Assembly: GCA_036675265.1 (NCBI GenBank)
Contig: JAKFFJ010000076.1
Coordinates: 1-64,000 of the forward strand
Reading direction: 5' to 3'
DNA length: 64,000 nucleotides
DNA from: CAMPJU01 sp036675265
GTDB taxonomy: Bacteria; Pseudomonadota; Gammaproteobacteria; Xanthomonadales; Xanthomonadaceae
Both the position numbers and the translations under genes were made by a program. Below, piece after piece: positions 8,195 through 16,812 of the stretch (position 1 is the first letter of the stretch; every line of letters begins with the position of its first letter). Under the pieces are notes generated by a model. The model had not been told where the DNA came from. It saw only the letters and a list, made by a program, of their open reading frames with translations, and did not search any database.

Positions 8195-10537
8195 CGACAG
8201 CCCCGGCTGCAACGCGAGCAGCTGCTCGCGGAACGTCGCCTGGATGCGTGCCAGTGCATCCGCGTCGTCCGCGTCGAACCGCATCACCAGGACAGGCGTG
8301 GTGTTGGACGCGCGCACCAGTCCCCAGCCATCCGGCCAGTCCACCCGCAAGCCGTCGATGGTCGACAGCCGCGCGCCCTCGAACCGGGCGGCGTCGCGGA
8401 AGCGGTCGACGAAGGCATGGGGGTCCCCCCCGGGCGCGTCCACCTTGATTTCCGGCGTGGAGACGCCGTCGGGCAGCGCATCCAGCACCTCCGCCGGCGG
8501 CAGCGGTTGGGCCGCCAGGATCTCCAGCAGGCGCGCCGCCGCGTAGATCGCGTCGTCGAAGCCGTACCAGCGTTCCTTGAAGAAGAAATGCCCGCTCATC
8601 TCGCCGGCGAGTTCGGCGCCGGTCTCGCGCATCTTCGACTTGATCAGCGAATGTCCCGTCTTCCACATCAACGGGCTGCCACCCGCGCGCAGGATCTGGC
8701 CGGGCAGGCGCCCCGTGCACTTCACGTCGTAGACGATCACCGCGCCGGGGTTGCGCTCGAGCACGTCGTCGGCAAACAGCATCAGGAGCCGGTCGGCGAA
8801 GATGTTGTTGCCCTCGCGCGTGACCACGCCAAGCCGGTCCCCGTCGCCGTCGAAGGCGACGCCCAGGTCGGCGCCCATGCGGCGCACGGTGTCGATCAGT
8901 TCGACCAGGTTCGCAGCTTCGCTCGGATCCGGGTGGTGGTTCGGGAAGGTCCCGTCCACTTCGCAGTACAGCGGCGTGACCTCCGCGCCGATCGCGGTGA
9001 GCACCCGCGGCGCAATCGCGCCCGCGACGCCATTGCCGGCGTCGACGACGACGCGCAGCGGACGGTTCAACTGCACGTCGGACGCGATGCGGTTGACGTA
9101 ATCGTCGTCGACGCTGCGTTGCTCCAGCGTTCCATGGAGGTCCGCCTCGTGCAGCCGGCCCTCGGCGATCAGCGTATGCAACTCGACGATGGTGTCGCCG
9201 GACAGCGTCTCCCCGCCGAGCACGATCTTGAAGCCGTTGTAGTCGGGCGGATTGTGGCTGCCGGTGACCGACACGCAGGACCCGGCCAGCAGGTGGTAGG
9301 CAGCGAAGTACACGACCGGCGTCGGCGCCAGGCCGATGTCGGTGACGTTGCGTCCCGCCTTGCGCAGGCCCGCCACCAGCCCGTCCAGCATCTCCGGCCC
9401 GGACAGGCGACCGTCGCGGCCGACCACGATGTCGTCCAGTCCCCTGGCGTGCATCGCGGTGCCGATGGCCTGCCCGATCAATTCCGCGACTTGCCGGTCG
9501 AGCGACTGGCCGACGATGCCGCGGATGTCGTACGCGCGGAAGATGCCGCGGTCGACCCGGTTCGCCGTGGCCGCGACGGTGGGTGCCGCGCCGTCCGCCC
9601 GCGTGGCCGCGGCGACGGGCTCGCCGGCCTCCACCGCGGGCGGGGCCGGTTGCTGCAGGGCCTCGGCCAGCGTCAATGGCGCCTCGACCTCGCCCACGTC
9701 GCCGCCGTCCGTCGACGGCACGGGGCGACGCGCACGCGCCAGCGCGCCCAGCGCCAGCAGCACCAGCACGCCGGCCGCGATGAAGGACGCCATCGCGCCC
9801 AGGCCGAACGGCCCGGTGACGGCGTCGGTCGTGGCGGCCGCGACCCGCAGGTCGCTGTCGGGAATCTCGACCGCCAGGGTTTCGGCGCGGTTGGCGAGTC
9901 CGGCGTTGCCTTGCTCGGCAATCGTGTAGCCACCCTGGCGCAACGCGAGATAGGCGTCCTTGCCGGGCGAGGCCGCCAGGATCGGTGCACTCACGGTCGA
10001 CAGCGGCAGGCGCGCGTAGGCGACGCCGGCCACGGCATCGTTCGCGCGCGCAGGGGCCGACAGCGCCAGGACCGGCGCGTCGCCGTCGCGCACGACGGAT
10101 GCCACCACGCCGTCTTCGACGAGGGCACTCTCCAGGGCGGCCAGCCGTCCGTAGGTCGCCTCGCCCGAAGCCGCGGCGGCGAACGCGGCATCCAGGTCCA
10201 CGGGCGCCACTTCCGTCGCTTCGGCGTCTTCCCAGCCCTCGCCCAGTGCGGCGCCGGCCGCGGCCAGGTCGCCCGATGCCAATGCCGCCTGCACCGCGGG
10301 CGCCGCCAGTTGCGTCCTGAAGCGCTCCCGTGCCTCCGCGAGCGCGGTGCCGGTCTGCCGGGCAGTGGCGTCACGCGCCTGCTGCAGCGCCTGGCTGCCG
10401 GCCGTGTCGTGCTGCTGCCGCCAGCCGCTCCACGCCAGCCACGCACCGAGCGCGAGCAGCAGGATCGCCAGCACCGGCAACGCCCGGTGCACCTGCGCGG
10501 CGGTCACGGGCATGCGTCGCCTGGTCGTTTCGGTCAT
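8183..10537 (-). CDS. Membrane-anchored phosphomannomutase/phosphoglucomutase
   Basis: A 784-residue protein made of an N-terminal membrane module and a C-terminal alpha-D-phosphohexomutase. Two transmembrane helices (about 12-34 and 248-270) flank a roughly 210-residue Ala-rich region expected in the periplasm. The mutase (about 330-784) has the phosphoserine loop TGSHNPPDYNG, metal loop DGDGDR, sugar loop GEMSGHFFF and phosphate loop RASNTTPVLVMRFD, so it should be active. It makes mannose-1-P or glucose-1-P for polysaccharide precursors, as AlgC/XanA do. AGGGGG lies 7 nt before the ATG at 10537. It is the last gene after coaC–coaB–dut, 31 bp beyond dut. Confidence 0.93.
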   Translation of the reverse strand: MTETTRRRMPVTAAQVHRALPVLAILLLALGAWLAWSGWRQQHDTAGSQALQQARDATARQTGTALAEARERFRTQLAAPAVQAALASGDLAAAGAALGEGWEDAEATEVAPVDLDAAFAAAASGEATYGRLAALESALVEDGVVASVVRDGDAPVLALSAPARANDAVAGVAYARLPLSTVSAPILAASPGKDAYLALRQGGYTIAEQGNAGLANRAETLAVEIPDSDLRVAAATTDAVTGPFGLGAMASFIAAGVLVLLALGALARARRPVPSTDGGDVGEVEAPLTLAEALQQPAPPAVEAGEPVAAATRADGAAPTVAATANRVDRGIFRAYDIRGIVGQSLDRQVAELIGQAIGTAMHARGLDDIVVGRDGRLSGPEMLDGLVAGLRKAGRNVTDIGLAPTPVVYFAAYHLLAGSCVSVTGSHNPPDYNGFKIVLGGETLSGDTIVELHTLIAEGRLHEADLHGTLEQRSVDDDYVNRIASDVQLNRPLRVVVDAGNGVAGAIAPRVLTAIGAEVTPLYCEVDGTFPNHHPDPSEAANLVELIDTVRRMGADLGVAFDGDGDRLGVVTREGNNIFADRLLMLFADDVLERNPGAVIVYDVKCTGRLPGQILRAGGSPLMWKTGHSLIKSKMRETGAELAGEMSGHFFFKERWYGFDDAIYAAARLLEILAAQPLPPAEVLDALPDGVSTPEIKVDAPGGDPHAFVDRFRDAARFEGARLSTIDGLRVDWPDGWGLVRASNTTPVLVMRFDADDADALARIQATFREQLLALQPGLSLPF

Positions 10538-10568
10538 CGTCTGTCCCCCTGCATCCGTTGCGGCTGGC

Positions 10569-11033
10569 TCACCGCACGCCCGTGTGGCCGAAACCACCTT
10601 CGCCGCGCGCGCTCTCCTCGAAAGTATCCACTACCTGCAGGCTCGCACGCACGATCGGGAGCACCACCAGCTGCGCGATGCGATCGCCGGGTGCGATCGT
10701 GAACGGCGCGCGCCCACGGTTCCACGTGCTGATCAGCAACGGCCCCTGGTAGTCGGCATCGATCAGCCCGGTGCCGTTGCCAAGCACGATGCCGTGCCGG
10801 TGGCCCAGGCCGGAGCGCGGCAGGATCACCGCGCACAGGTGCGGGTCGGCGAGGTGGATCGCCAGGCCCGACGGGATCAGCGCGGCGTCTCCCGGCGCGA
10901 GTTCCAGCGGCGCGTCGAGCGCCGCGCGCAGGTCGAGCCCGGCGCTCGCCTCGGTGGCATACGCCGGCAACGGCCAGGCATCGCCGAAGCGCGGATCGAG
11001 CAACTTGAGTTGCAGTGCGTGGTGCCTGGTCAT
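10569..11033 (-). CDS. dut: dUTP diphosphatase
   Basis: A 154-residue trimeric dUTPase that removes dUTP and supplies dUMP. All five family motifs are visible: AGLDLRAA, LPRSGLGHRHG, GNGTGLIDADYQGP, RIAQLVVLP and the C-terminal RGEGGFGHTG arm that closes over the substrate. Length is normal. The ATG at 11033 overlaps the coaB stop as ATGA, the usual coa–dut arrangement. The membrane-linked phosphomannomutase gene follows 31 bp downstream. Confidence 0.97.
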   Translation of the reverse strand: MTRHHALQLKLLDPRFGDAWPLPAYATEASAGLDLRAALDAPLELAPGDAALIPSGLAIHLADPHLCAVILPRSGLGHRHGIVLGNGTGLIDADYQGPLLISTWNRGRAPFTIAPGDRIAQLVVLPIVRASLQVVDTFEESARGEGGFGHTGVR

Positions 11034-11710
11034 TCCCGATGCCCCCCTGCGTCGAGCCCTGCTAGCAGGTCCAGCAACATGTCGGCCAGCGTCGTCTTCG
11101 GCGCAGGCCCGAGCGTGCGCGACCCATCCCGCCAGTGCACTTCGAGCGTGTTCCCGGCGGCCTCGAAGCCGCTTCCCGGCACGCCGACGCGATTGGCGGC
11201 GATGGCGTCGGCGCCCTTGTCGCGCAGCTTCGAGCGCGCGTGGTCGGCCAGGTCCGCGGAGGTCTCGGCAGCGAACCCGACCACCAGGCGCGGGCGCGAC
11301 GGATGGCGCGCGACATCGCCCAGCACGTCCGCGGTGCGGGCGAACTCGAGCACCAGGCGGTCGACGCCGGCCGCCTTCTTGAGCTTGCCGCCGGACGGCG
11401 CAACGGGCGTCCAGTCAGCCACCGCGGCCGCGCCGATGTAGGCGTCGGCAGGCAGCGCACCGAGCACGGCCGCGTGCATCTGCGCTGCCGAACGCACGTC
11501 GACGCGGGCCACGCCGGCGGGCGTGGGCAGCGCGACCGGTCCGGCGACCAGCACCACCCCGGCACCGCGGCGGGCGGCGGCCGCTGCGATCGCGAACCCC
11601 ATCCTGCCGCTGCTGCGGTTGCCCAGGAACCGGACCGGGTCGATGTCCTCGTAGGTCGGTCCGGCGCTGACCACGAAGCGCCGCCCGGCCAGCAGGCCCG
11701 GCGTCGTCAT
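11030..11710 (-). CDS. coaB: Phosphopantothenoylcysteine synthetase (CoaB half, separate gene)
   Basis: A 226-residue protein matching the C-terminal half of bifunctional CoaBC. It joins 4'-phosphopantothenate to cysteine using CTP. The nucleotide-binding start VVSAGPTYEDIDPVRFLGNRSSGRMG, the dimer-interface GPVALPTP block, AAAVADWTP and KLKK are in place. In most bacteria this domain is fused to CoaC. Here it begins with its own ATG at 11710-11708, which overlaps the coaC stop as ATGA in the other frame. It in turn overlaps dut by 4 bp. Coupled translation is likely. A single-base sequence error is the alternative explanation. Confidence 0.85.
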   Translation of the reverse strand: MTTPGLLAGRRFVVSAGPTYEDIDPVRFLGNRSSGRMGFAIAAAAARRGAGVVLVAGPVALPTPAGVARVDVRSAAQMHAAVLGALPADAYIGAAAVADWTPVAPSGGKLKKAAGVDRLVLEFARTADVLGDVARHPSRPRLVVGFAAETSADLADHARSKLRDKGADAIAANRVGVPGSGFEAAGNTLEVHWRDGSRTLGPAPKTTLADMLLDLLAGLDAGGHRE

Positions 11711-12258
11711 GCCGCGGGCAGGTGCTGGAGCGCGGCGACGATCGCATCCGGCTCCAGCATCCGCCCTTCGCCGGTCTCGCCGCATGCCTGTTCGCCTTCG
11801 CCCGGGCCGAGCAACGCCACGCCGCGCGCCTGCAACGTGGCGACGTTCGCCCGGGTGGCAGGGTGTGCCCACATGACGCGGTTCATGGCGGGCGCGATGG
11901 CCACCGGCGCCTCGGTCGCCAGGCACAGGGTGCTGACCAGATCGTCGGCCATGCCATGGGCGAGTTTCGCCAGCATGTTCGCGGTGGCGGGAGCGATCAC
12001 GATCCGGGTGGGCCAGCGTGCGAGTTCGATGTGGCCCATCGCCGCTTCGGCGGCCTCGTCCCAGAGCGAGCTGCGCACCGGCTGGCCGGACAGGGCCTGG
12101 AAGGTCGCCGCGCCGACGAAGCGCAGGGCGTCGGCGGTCATCGCCACGCGGACTTCCGCGTCCTGCTGGCGCAGCCGGCGCACGAGCTCGGCGGCCTTGT
12201 AGGCGGCGATCCCGCCGCACACGCAGAGCAGGATCCTGTGGCCTCGCAGCGTGCCCAC
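11707..12258 (-). CDS. coaC: Phosphopantothenoylcysteine decarboxylase (CoaC half, separate gene)
   Basis: A 183-residue flavoprotein matching the N-terminal half of CoaBC. It decarboxylates phosphopantothenoylcysteine to phosphopantetheine. CGGIAAYK, the histidine region GHIELARW, IAPATANMLAKLAHGMADDL, the PAMN motif in APAMNRVMW and the Cys clamp ACGETGEGRM are intact. The likely start is the GTG at 12258, just before the first beta strand. It ends LPAA-stop at 11707, exactly where a fused protein would enter the linker. A fused reading would need a -1 shift and would then give a linker of ordinary length. The gene is divergent from radC. Confidence 0.85.
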   Translation of the reverse strand: MGTLRGHRILLCVCGGIAAYKAAELVRRLRQQDAEVRVAMTADALRFVGAATFQALSGQPVRSSLWDEAAEAAMGHIELARWPTRIVIAPATANMLAKLAHGMADDLVSTLCLATEAPVAIAPAMNRVMWAHPATRANVATLQARGVALLGPGEGEQACGETGEGRMLEPDAIVAALQHLPAA

Positions 12259-12378
12259 GTCCTGGAAAGCCCCTACCGTCGAACCGGTCGCCAGCTTACC
12301 CGAAGGCCCGTCGCGGCCCGCTGCCGCGGCAGGCGCCCGCGGCGTGGAATGTCGGGCCCGCTTCCTGCCGAGTCGACG

Positions 12379-13053
12379 ATGCACATCCGCGAGTGGCCCG
12401 CCGGCGAACGCCCGCGGGAGAAGCTGCTGGCGCAGGGCGCCGGCGCGCTGTCCGACGCCGAATTGCTGGCCATCTTCCTGGGCTCCGGCGTGCGCGGGCG
12501 CGATGCCGTGGCAACCGCCCGCACGCTCCTGGCGACCCACGGCCCGTTGCGCGCGCTGCTGGAGCGGCCGGCGGCGTCACTCGCCGCGCTCCCCGGGCTT
12601 GGGCCCGCCCGGGCCTGCGCGCTGGCGGGTGCACTGGAGCTGGGCCACAGGCAGCTTGCCGCCGACCTCGCGCGCGGCGAGGCGCTCACCGATCCCCAGG
12701 CGGCCGGGCGCTACTTCGCCAGGCGCCTGCGCGGTCATCCCTACGAAGTGTTCGCCGCCCTGTTCCTGGACACCCGGCATCGCGCGCTCGGGTTCGAGGA
12801 ACTGTTCCGCGGCACGGTCGACGGCGCCGAGGTCCATCCCCGCGAGGTCGCCCGTCGCGCGCTGGCGCACAACGCCGCAGCGCTCATCGTGGGCCACAAC
12901 CATCCCAGCGGCAGCCCCGAACCGAGCGCGGCCGATCGCGCAGTGACCGCGCGGCTCAAGCAGGCGCTGGCCCTGGTGGACGTGCGCCTGCTGGACCATT
13001 TCGTGATCGGCGACGGCGCACCCGTGTCGCTGGCCGCGCGCGGCTGGGTCTGA
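12379..13053 (+). CDS. radC: RadC family JAB1/MPN domain protein
   Basis: A 224-residue RadC-family protein of uncertain role, once linked to DNA repair. An N-terminal helix-hairpin-helix-like region (LPGLGPARACAL, about 71-82) precedes the JAB domain. The zinc metalloprotease signature is H173-x-H175-PSGSPEPSAAD with D186, and the upstream glutamate needed for catalysis is within the domain. Length and start (ATG 12379) are normal. It is divergent from coaC and lies 45 bp before argS. Confidence 0.92.
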   Translation: MHIREWPAGERPREKLLAQGAGALSDAELLAIFLGSGVRGRDAVATARTLLATHGPLRALLERPAASLAALPGLGPARACALAGALELGHRQLAADLARGEALTDPQAAGRYFARRLRGHPYEVFAALFLDTRHRALGFEELFRGTVDGAEVHPREVARRALAHNAAALIVGHNHPSGSPEPSAADRAVTARLKQALALVDVRLLDHFVIGDGAPVSLAARGWV

Positions 13054-13063
13054 GGCGCCCGCG

Positions 13064-13069
13064 TACAAT
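13064..13069 (+). promoter_or_regulatory. Candidate -10 box for argS
   Basis: TACAAT at 13064-13069 lies 29 nt before the argS start codon. No good -35 match is at the expected distance, so this is a weak call based on the -10 hexamer alone. Confidence 0.3.
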
Positions 13070-13098
13070 GCGCGGTCCCACGTTCCCCCCGGCTGCCC

Positions 13099-14787
13099 GT
13101 GAAACCCCTCCTCCGCGCCCTCGTCTCGCAGGCCATCGACGCGCTGCGCGATGCCGGCACCCTGCCCGCCGGCGTCGACACGCCCGACTTCGTCGTCGAG
13201 CGTCCGCGCGAGCGCGCGCACGGGGATTTCTCGACCAATGCCGCGATGCTGCTGGCGCGCCCGGCGCGCACCAATCCGCGCGCGCTGGCCCAGGCGCTGG
13301 TCGCGGCGCTGCCCACCAGCGCGGATGTCTCGAAGGTGGAGATCGCAGGGCCGGGCTTCATCAACTTCCACCTGGCGCCCGCCGCGTACGAGCGCGAGGT
13401 CACGCGCGTGCTCGAGCAGGGCGAGGCCTACGGCCGCAACGATGGCGGGCGCGGCGTGCGCGTGGGCGTGGAGTACGTGTCGGCCAACCCGACCGGGCCG
13501 CTGCACGTCGGCCACGGCCGCGCAGGCGCCATCGGCGATTCGATCGCCCGCGTGCTCGAGGCCAATGGCTGGGACGTCGCCCGCGAGTACTACTACAACG
13601 ACGCGGGCGCACAGATCGACAACCTGGCTCGGTCGGTGCAGGCGCGCGCGCAGGGCAAGGGCCCCGGTGACGCCGGATGGCCGGAGGACGGCTATCGCGG
13701 CGACTACATCGCCGATGTCGCGGCGGCGTACCTGCGCCGGGAGACCGTTGAGTTCGAAGGTCATTCGGTGACCGGCGCGGGCGATCCCGCGGACATCGAC
13801 GCGATCCGCGCCTTCGCGGTCGCGGCGCTGCGCCGGGAGCAGAACACCGACCTGGCCGCGTTCGGCGTGCGCTTCGACGTCTATTTCCTGGAATCCGCGC
13901 TGTACGCCGACGACAGCGTCGAGGCGACCGTCAGGGAGCTGGTCGCCCACGGCCACACCTACGAGGAAGGTGGCGCGCTGTGGCTGCGCAGCACCGACTT
14001 CGGGGACGACAAGGACCGGGTGATGCGCAAGTCGGATGGCAGCTACACCTACTTCGTGCCCGACGTCGCCTACCATCGCAGCAAGTGGCAGCGCGGCTAC
14101 CGTCGCGCGATCACCGAGCTGGGCGCCGACCACCACGGGTCGCTGGCACGCGTGCGCGCCGGGTTGCAGGCGCTGGATGCGGGCATCCCCGAGGGCTACC
14201 CGGAATACGTCCTGCACCAGATGGTGACGGTCATGCGCGGCGGCGAGGAGGTGAAGCTCTCCAAGCGCGCCGGCAGCTACCTGACCCTGCGCGACCTCAT
14301 CGAGGAGGCCGGGCGCGACGCGACGCGGTGGTTCCTGGTCGCGCGCAAGCCCGATTCGCAGCTGACCTTCGACATCGACCTGGCGCGCAGCCAGAGCAAC
14401 GACAACCCGGTCTTCTACGTGCAGTACGCGCACGCCCGGGTGTGCAGCCTGCTGCGCCAGGCGCGCGAGAAGGGCTTCACGCCCGATTTCGCCAATGGCG
14501 GCGCGAACCTGCACCGCCTCGACGACGCGCCCAGCCAGGCGTTGATGGTCGAGGTCGCCCGGTATCCGGAGGTGGTCGAGGCCGCGGCGCAGGCGCTGGA
14601 GCCGCATCTCGTCGCGCAGTATTTGCGCGAGCTGGCCTATGCTTTCCACACCTGCTACCACGCCCAGCCCATCCTGGTGGACGACGCCGACCTGCGCGAT
14701 GCGCGGCTGGCGTTGAGCGTGGCCACGCGGCAGGTCCTCGCGAACGGATTGGGGCTGCTCGGCGTGGGCGCCCCGGAGACGATGTAG
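13099..14787 (+). CDS. argS: Arginyl-tRNA synthetase
   Basis: A 562-residue class I synthetase that charges tRNA-Arg. The N-terminal Add-1 domain (about 1-110) recognises the tRNA D-loop. HVGH is at 136-139 within NPTGPLHVGHGRAGAIGD. The KMSKS equivalent is the LSKRAGS loop, as in the argS group with a degenerate second signature. The C-terminal helical DALR anticodon domain ends the protein. It starts with GTG (13099). The next gene's ATG begins directly after its TAG stop, so the two are probably co-transcribed. Confidence 0.97.
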   Translation: MKPLLRALVSQAIDALRDAGTLPAGVDTPDFVVERPRERAHGDFSTNAAMLLARPARTNPRALAQALVAALPTSADVSKVEIAGPGFINFHLAPAAYEREVTRVLEQGEAYGRNDGGRGVRVGVEYVSANPTGPLHVGHGRAGAIGDSIARVLEANGWDVAREYYYNDAGAQIDNLARSVQARAQGKGPGDAGWPEDGYRGDYIADVAAAYLRRETVEFEGHSVTGAGDPADIDAIRAFAVAALRREQNTDLAAFGVRFDVYFLESALYADDSVEATVRELVAHGHTYEEGGALWLRSTDFGDDKDRVMRKSDGSYTYFVPDVAYHRSKWQRGYRRAITELGADHHGSLARVRAGLQALDAGIPEGYPEYVLHQMVTVMRGGEEVKLSKRAGSYLTLRDLIEEAGRDATRWFLVARKPDSQLTFDIDLARSQSNDNPVFYVQYAHARVCSLLRQAREKGFTPDFANGGANLHRLDDAPSQALMVEVARYPEVVEAAAQALEPHLVAQYLRELAYAFHTCYHAQPILVDDADLRDARLALSVATRQVLANGLGLLGVGAPETM

Positions 14788-15459
14788 ATGTCGGGACGGC
14801 GAAACAGGTCACAGGCGCGGCGCAAGGGCGGCTCCGGGATGCCGGGATGGGCCTGGCTGGTCGCGGGCCTCCTGCTCGGCGCGGGTGCGCTCTGGGTGGG
14901 CTCGTCGATGCTCGACGGGGACGGCGAGTTCCTGAAGCCCCGGCCCAACCCGGATGCGCGGCCGCCGGCCGCCACCGGGGAGGAACCGATCGTGGCGGAC
15001 GACGCCGGGACGCGCTTCGATTTCTACACGCTGCTGCCGGGGGACGGCGTGGCCATGTCCGACGAGGAACTGGCCGCGAGCGCACGCGCGGAAGCCGAGG
15101 CCGCGGCAGCCGTCGACGACGCACCGGCGGTCGACGACACGCCGCATCCGGATGCCGCGGACCTGGCCGACCCGGTGACGCCGGACCCCGCCGACGACGG
15201 CGCTCCGGCGCCGGCCACGGACGATGCCCGCTACGTCCTGCAGGCCGGCGCGTTCGGCGATGCCGCCGACGCGGAATCGGTCAAGGCGCGCATCGCCATG
15301 CTGGGCCTGGGCGCGCGCGTCGAGTCGGCGACGCTCGCCGATGGACGCACGGTGCATCGCGTGCGCATGGGACCGTACGACAGCGCGGCGGCGCTGGCGG
15401 ACGCCAAGCGCAAGCTGGCCGAAAGCGGGCTGCCCAGCCTGGCGATCCGCGCGCGCTAG
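14788..15459 (+). CDS. SPOR-domain cell-division-type membrane protein
   Basis: A 223-residue bitopic inner-membrane protein. A basic N-terminus (RRNRSQARRKGG) and one transmembrane helix (about 20-42) are followed by an acidic Pro/Ala/Asp-rich linker and a C-terminal SPOR domain (about 148-222, YVLQAGAFGDAADAESVKAR). SPOR domains bind peptidoglycan lacking stem peptides at the septum. The layout is FtsN-like and a gene of this type commonly follows argS in gammaproteobacteria. It abuts argS with no gap. Confidence 0.88.
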   Translation: MSGRRNRSQARRKGGSGMPGWAWLVAGLLLGAGALWVGSSMLDGDGEFLKPRPNPDARPPAATGEEPIVADDAGTRFDFYTLLPGDGVAMSDEELAASARAEAEAAAAVDDAPAVDDTPHPDAADLADPVTPDPADDGAPAPATDDARYVLQAGAFGDAADAESVKARIAMLGLGARVESATLADGRTVHRVRMGPYDSAAALADAKRKLAESGLPSLAIRAR

Positions 15460-15469
15460 CGGCCACGGG

Positions 15470-15498
15470 TTGGCGCGGGCCGGGGCTTCGCGCACAAT
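15470..15498 (+). promoter_or_regulatory. Sigma-70-like promoter before the 15529 gene
   Basis: TTGGCG (15470-15475), a 17-bp spacer and CACAAT (15493-15498), 30 nt before the start of the small unknown gene. It overlaps the region just after the SPOR gene stop. Confidence 0.4.
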
Positions 15499-15528
15499 CG
15501 ACCCCTGTCGCCGCCGCCGGATCGCCCG

Positions 15529-15939
15529 ATGCCGTTCCATGTCAGCGCAGATCCCGGCAACCGCCTCGTCCGCGTCAGCTACGACGGCCCGACCACCATC
15601 GACCACCGGCTGCGCGCGCTCGCGCACGGCGAAGCGCTGCTTCGCGCCACCGGCTACCGGCGCGTCCTGGTCGACCTGCGCGAGGCGATGAGCACCGAGG
15701 AGCCCCTCGATCGCAGCAACGCCTTCGCCACGCGCATGGCGCAGTCCGAGGAAGTGCGCTTGTGCCGCCTGGCCTACCTGGTGCCTCCGCACCAGCACAA
15801 CAATCGCCTGATCGAGACGATGGCGGTCGCCCGGCACCTGGACGTCGAACGATTCGAGCAGGTCGACCAGGCACTCGCATGGTTGTGCATGGAAGATGCG
15901 GTCGTCGCCGACGCGGGTGCGGACGTGGTCCTCGATTGA
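15529..15939 (+). CDS. Small soluble protein of unknown function
   Basis: A 136-residue protein without signal peptide or membrane segment. The pattern of alternating strands and helices (VRVSYDGPTTIDHRLRAL, RVLVDLREAM, RLAYLVPP, LDVERFEQVDQALAWL) resembles the small STAS-like alpha/beta proteins found in regulators and environmental bacteria, but no diagnostic residue is visible. I therefore give no function. It has its own promoter-like sequence and is followed 13 bp later by the SDR gene. Confidence 0.7.
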   Translation: MPFHVSADPGNRLVRVSYDGPTTIDHRLRALAHGEALLRATGYRRVLVDLREAMSTEEPLDRSNAFATRMAQSEEVRLCRLAYLVPPHQHNNRLIETMAVARHLDVERFEQVDQALAWLCMEDAVVADAGADVVLD

Positions 15940-15952
15940 TGGCCAGCGCGGC

Positions 15953-16708
15953 ATGGCGATGATCCGCACCGCCTTCGTCACCGGCGCGAGTTCCGGGTTC
16001 GGCGCGGCGGCGGCACGGCGTTTCCTGGAGGCCGGCTGGCGCGTCGTCGCGACGGGTCGGCGCCGGGACCGGCTGGAGGCGCTGGCCAGCGATGCCACGC
16101 GCGACCGCCTGCATGTCGCCGCGTTCGACATCCGCGATGCCGAGGCGATGTCCGTGGCGCTCGAGGCGCTGCCCGCGGGATTCCGCGACGTCGACCTGCT
16201 GCTCAACAACGCCGGCCTCGCGCAGGGCACCGCGCCGGCGCAGCGCGCGAGCCTGGCCGACTGGCGGGTGATGATCGACACCAACGTCAGCGCGCTGGTT
16301 GCGCTGACCCATGCGTTGCTGCCGCGCCTGGTCGAGCGGCGCGGCACGATCGTCAATGTCAGTTCCACCGCGGCCAGCTGGCCATACCCCGGCGGCAACG
16401 TCTACGGCGGCACCAAGGCGTTCGTCAGCCAGTTCTCGCTGGGCCTGCGCGCGGACCTGCACGGGACCGGCGTGCGCGTGACGTCGCTGGAGCCGGGCAT
16501 GGCCGAGACCGAGTTCACCCTGGTCCGCACGCACGGGGACCAGGCGGCGTCGGACGCGCTCTATGCGGGTTCGAAGCCGATGACCGCCGACGACATCGCG
16601 GACGCGATCCTGTGGATCGCCAACCTGCCGCCGCACGTCAACGTCAACCGCCTCGAGTTGATGCCCACCAGCCAGTCCTTCGCCGGCTTCAACGTCGACA
16701 GGAGCTGA
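15953..16708 (+). CDS. Short-chain dehydrogenase/reductase, YdfG-like
   Basis: A 251-residue classical SDR, most like the YdfG group of NADP-dependent 3-hydroxy-acid (serine, allo-threonine) dehydrogenases. The cofactor motif TGASSGFG, the NNAG motif, the catalytic Ser in VNVSSTAA and the Y-x3-K pair in VYGGTKAF are all present, followed by the LEPGMAETEF loop. Arg residues after the second beta strand (TGRRRDR) suggest NADPH. ATG 15953 or 15959 are both possible and I use the first. The substrate is inferred from overall likeness only. Confidence 0.85.
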   Translation: MAMIRTAFVTGASSGFGAAAARRFLEAGWRVVATGRRRDRLEALASDATRDRLHVAAFDIRDAEAMSVALEALPAGFRDVDLLLNNAGLAQGTAPAQRASLADWRVMIDTNVSALVALTHALLPRLVERRGTIVNVSSTAASWPYPGGNVYGGTKAFVSQFSLGLRADLHGTGVRVTSLEPGMAETEFTLVRTHGDQAASDALYAGSKPMTADDIADAILWIANLPPHVNVNRLELMPTSQSFAGFNVDRS

Positions 16709-16717
16709 AAAGCGCTT

Positions 16718-16800
16718 GCCACGGATTGCACAGATGACACTGATCAAGCAGGACGAAAACCAAAAAAGCTCAATCTGTGTTCATCTGTGAAATCTGTGGC
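16718..16800. repeat. Imperfect inverted repeat element between convergent genes
   Basis: Two arms of about 27-29 bp, 16718-16744 and 16772-16800, are near-complementary: GCCACGGATTGCACAGATGA on the left, and the reverse complement of the right arm begins GCCACAGATTTCACAGATGA. A 27-bp A-rich loop separates them. The element is about 45 % GC in a roughly 70 % GC region. It fits the class of dispersed intergenic palindromes (CACAGAT/ATCTGTG type) and could act as a terminator for both the SDR gene and speA. I did not see another copy in the window. Confidence 0.75.
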
Positions 16801-16812
16801 TAACCATTGCTG

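Noticed and set aside
12577..14661. Antisense 694-codon frame over radC and argS
   Set aside because: Mirror-frame artefact of argS; no motif, start signal or plausible protein composition.
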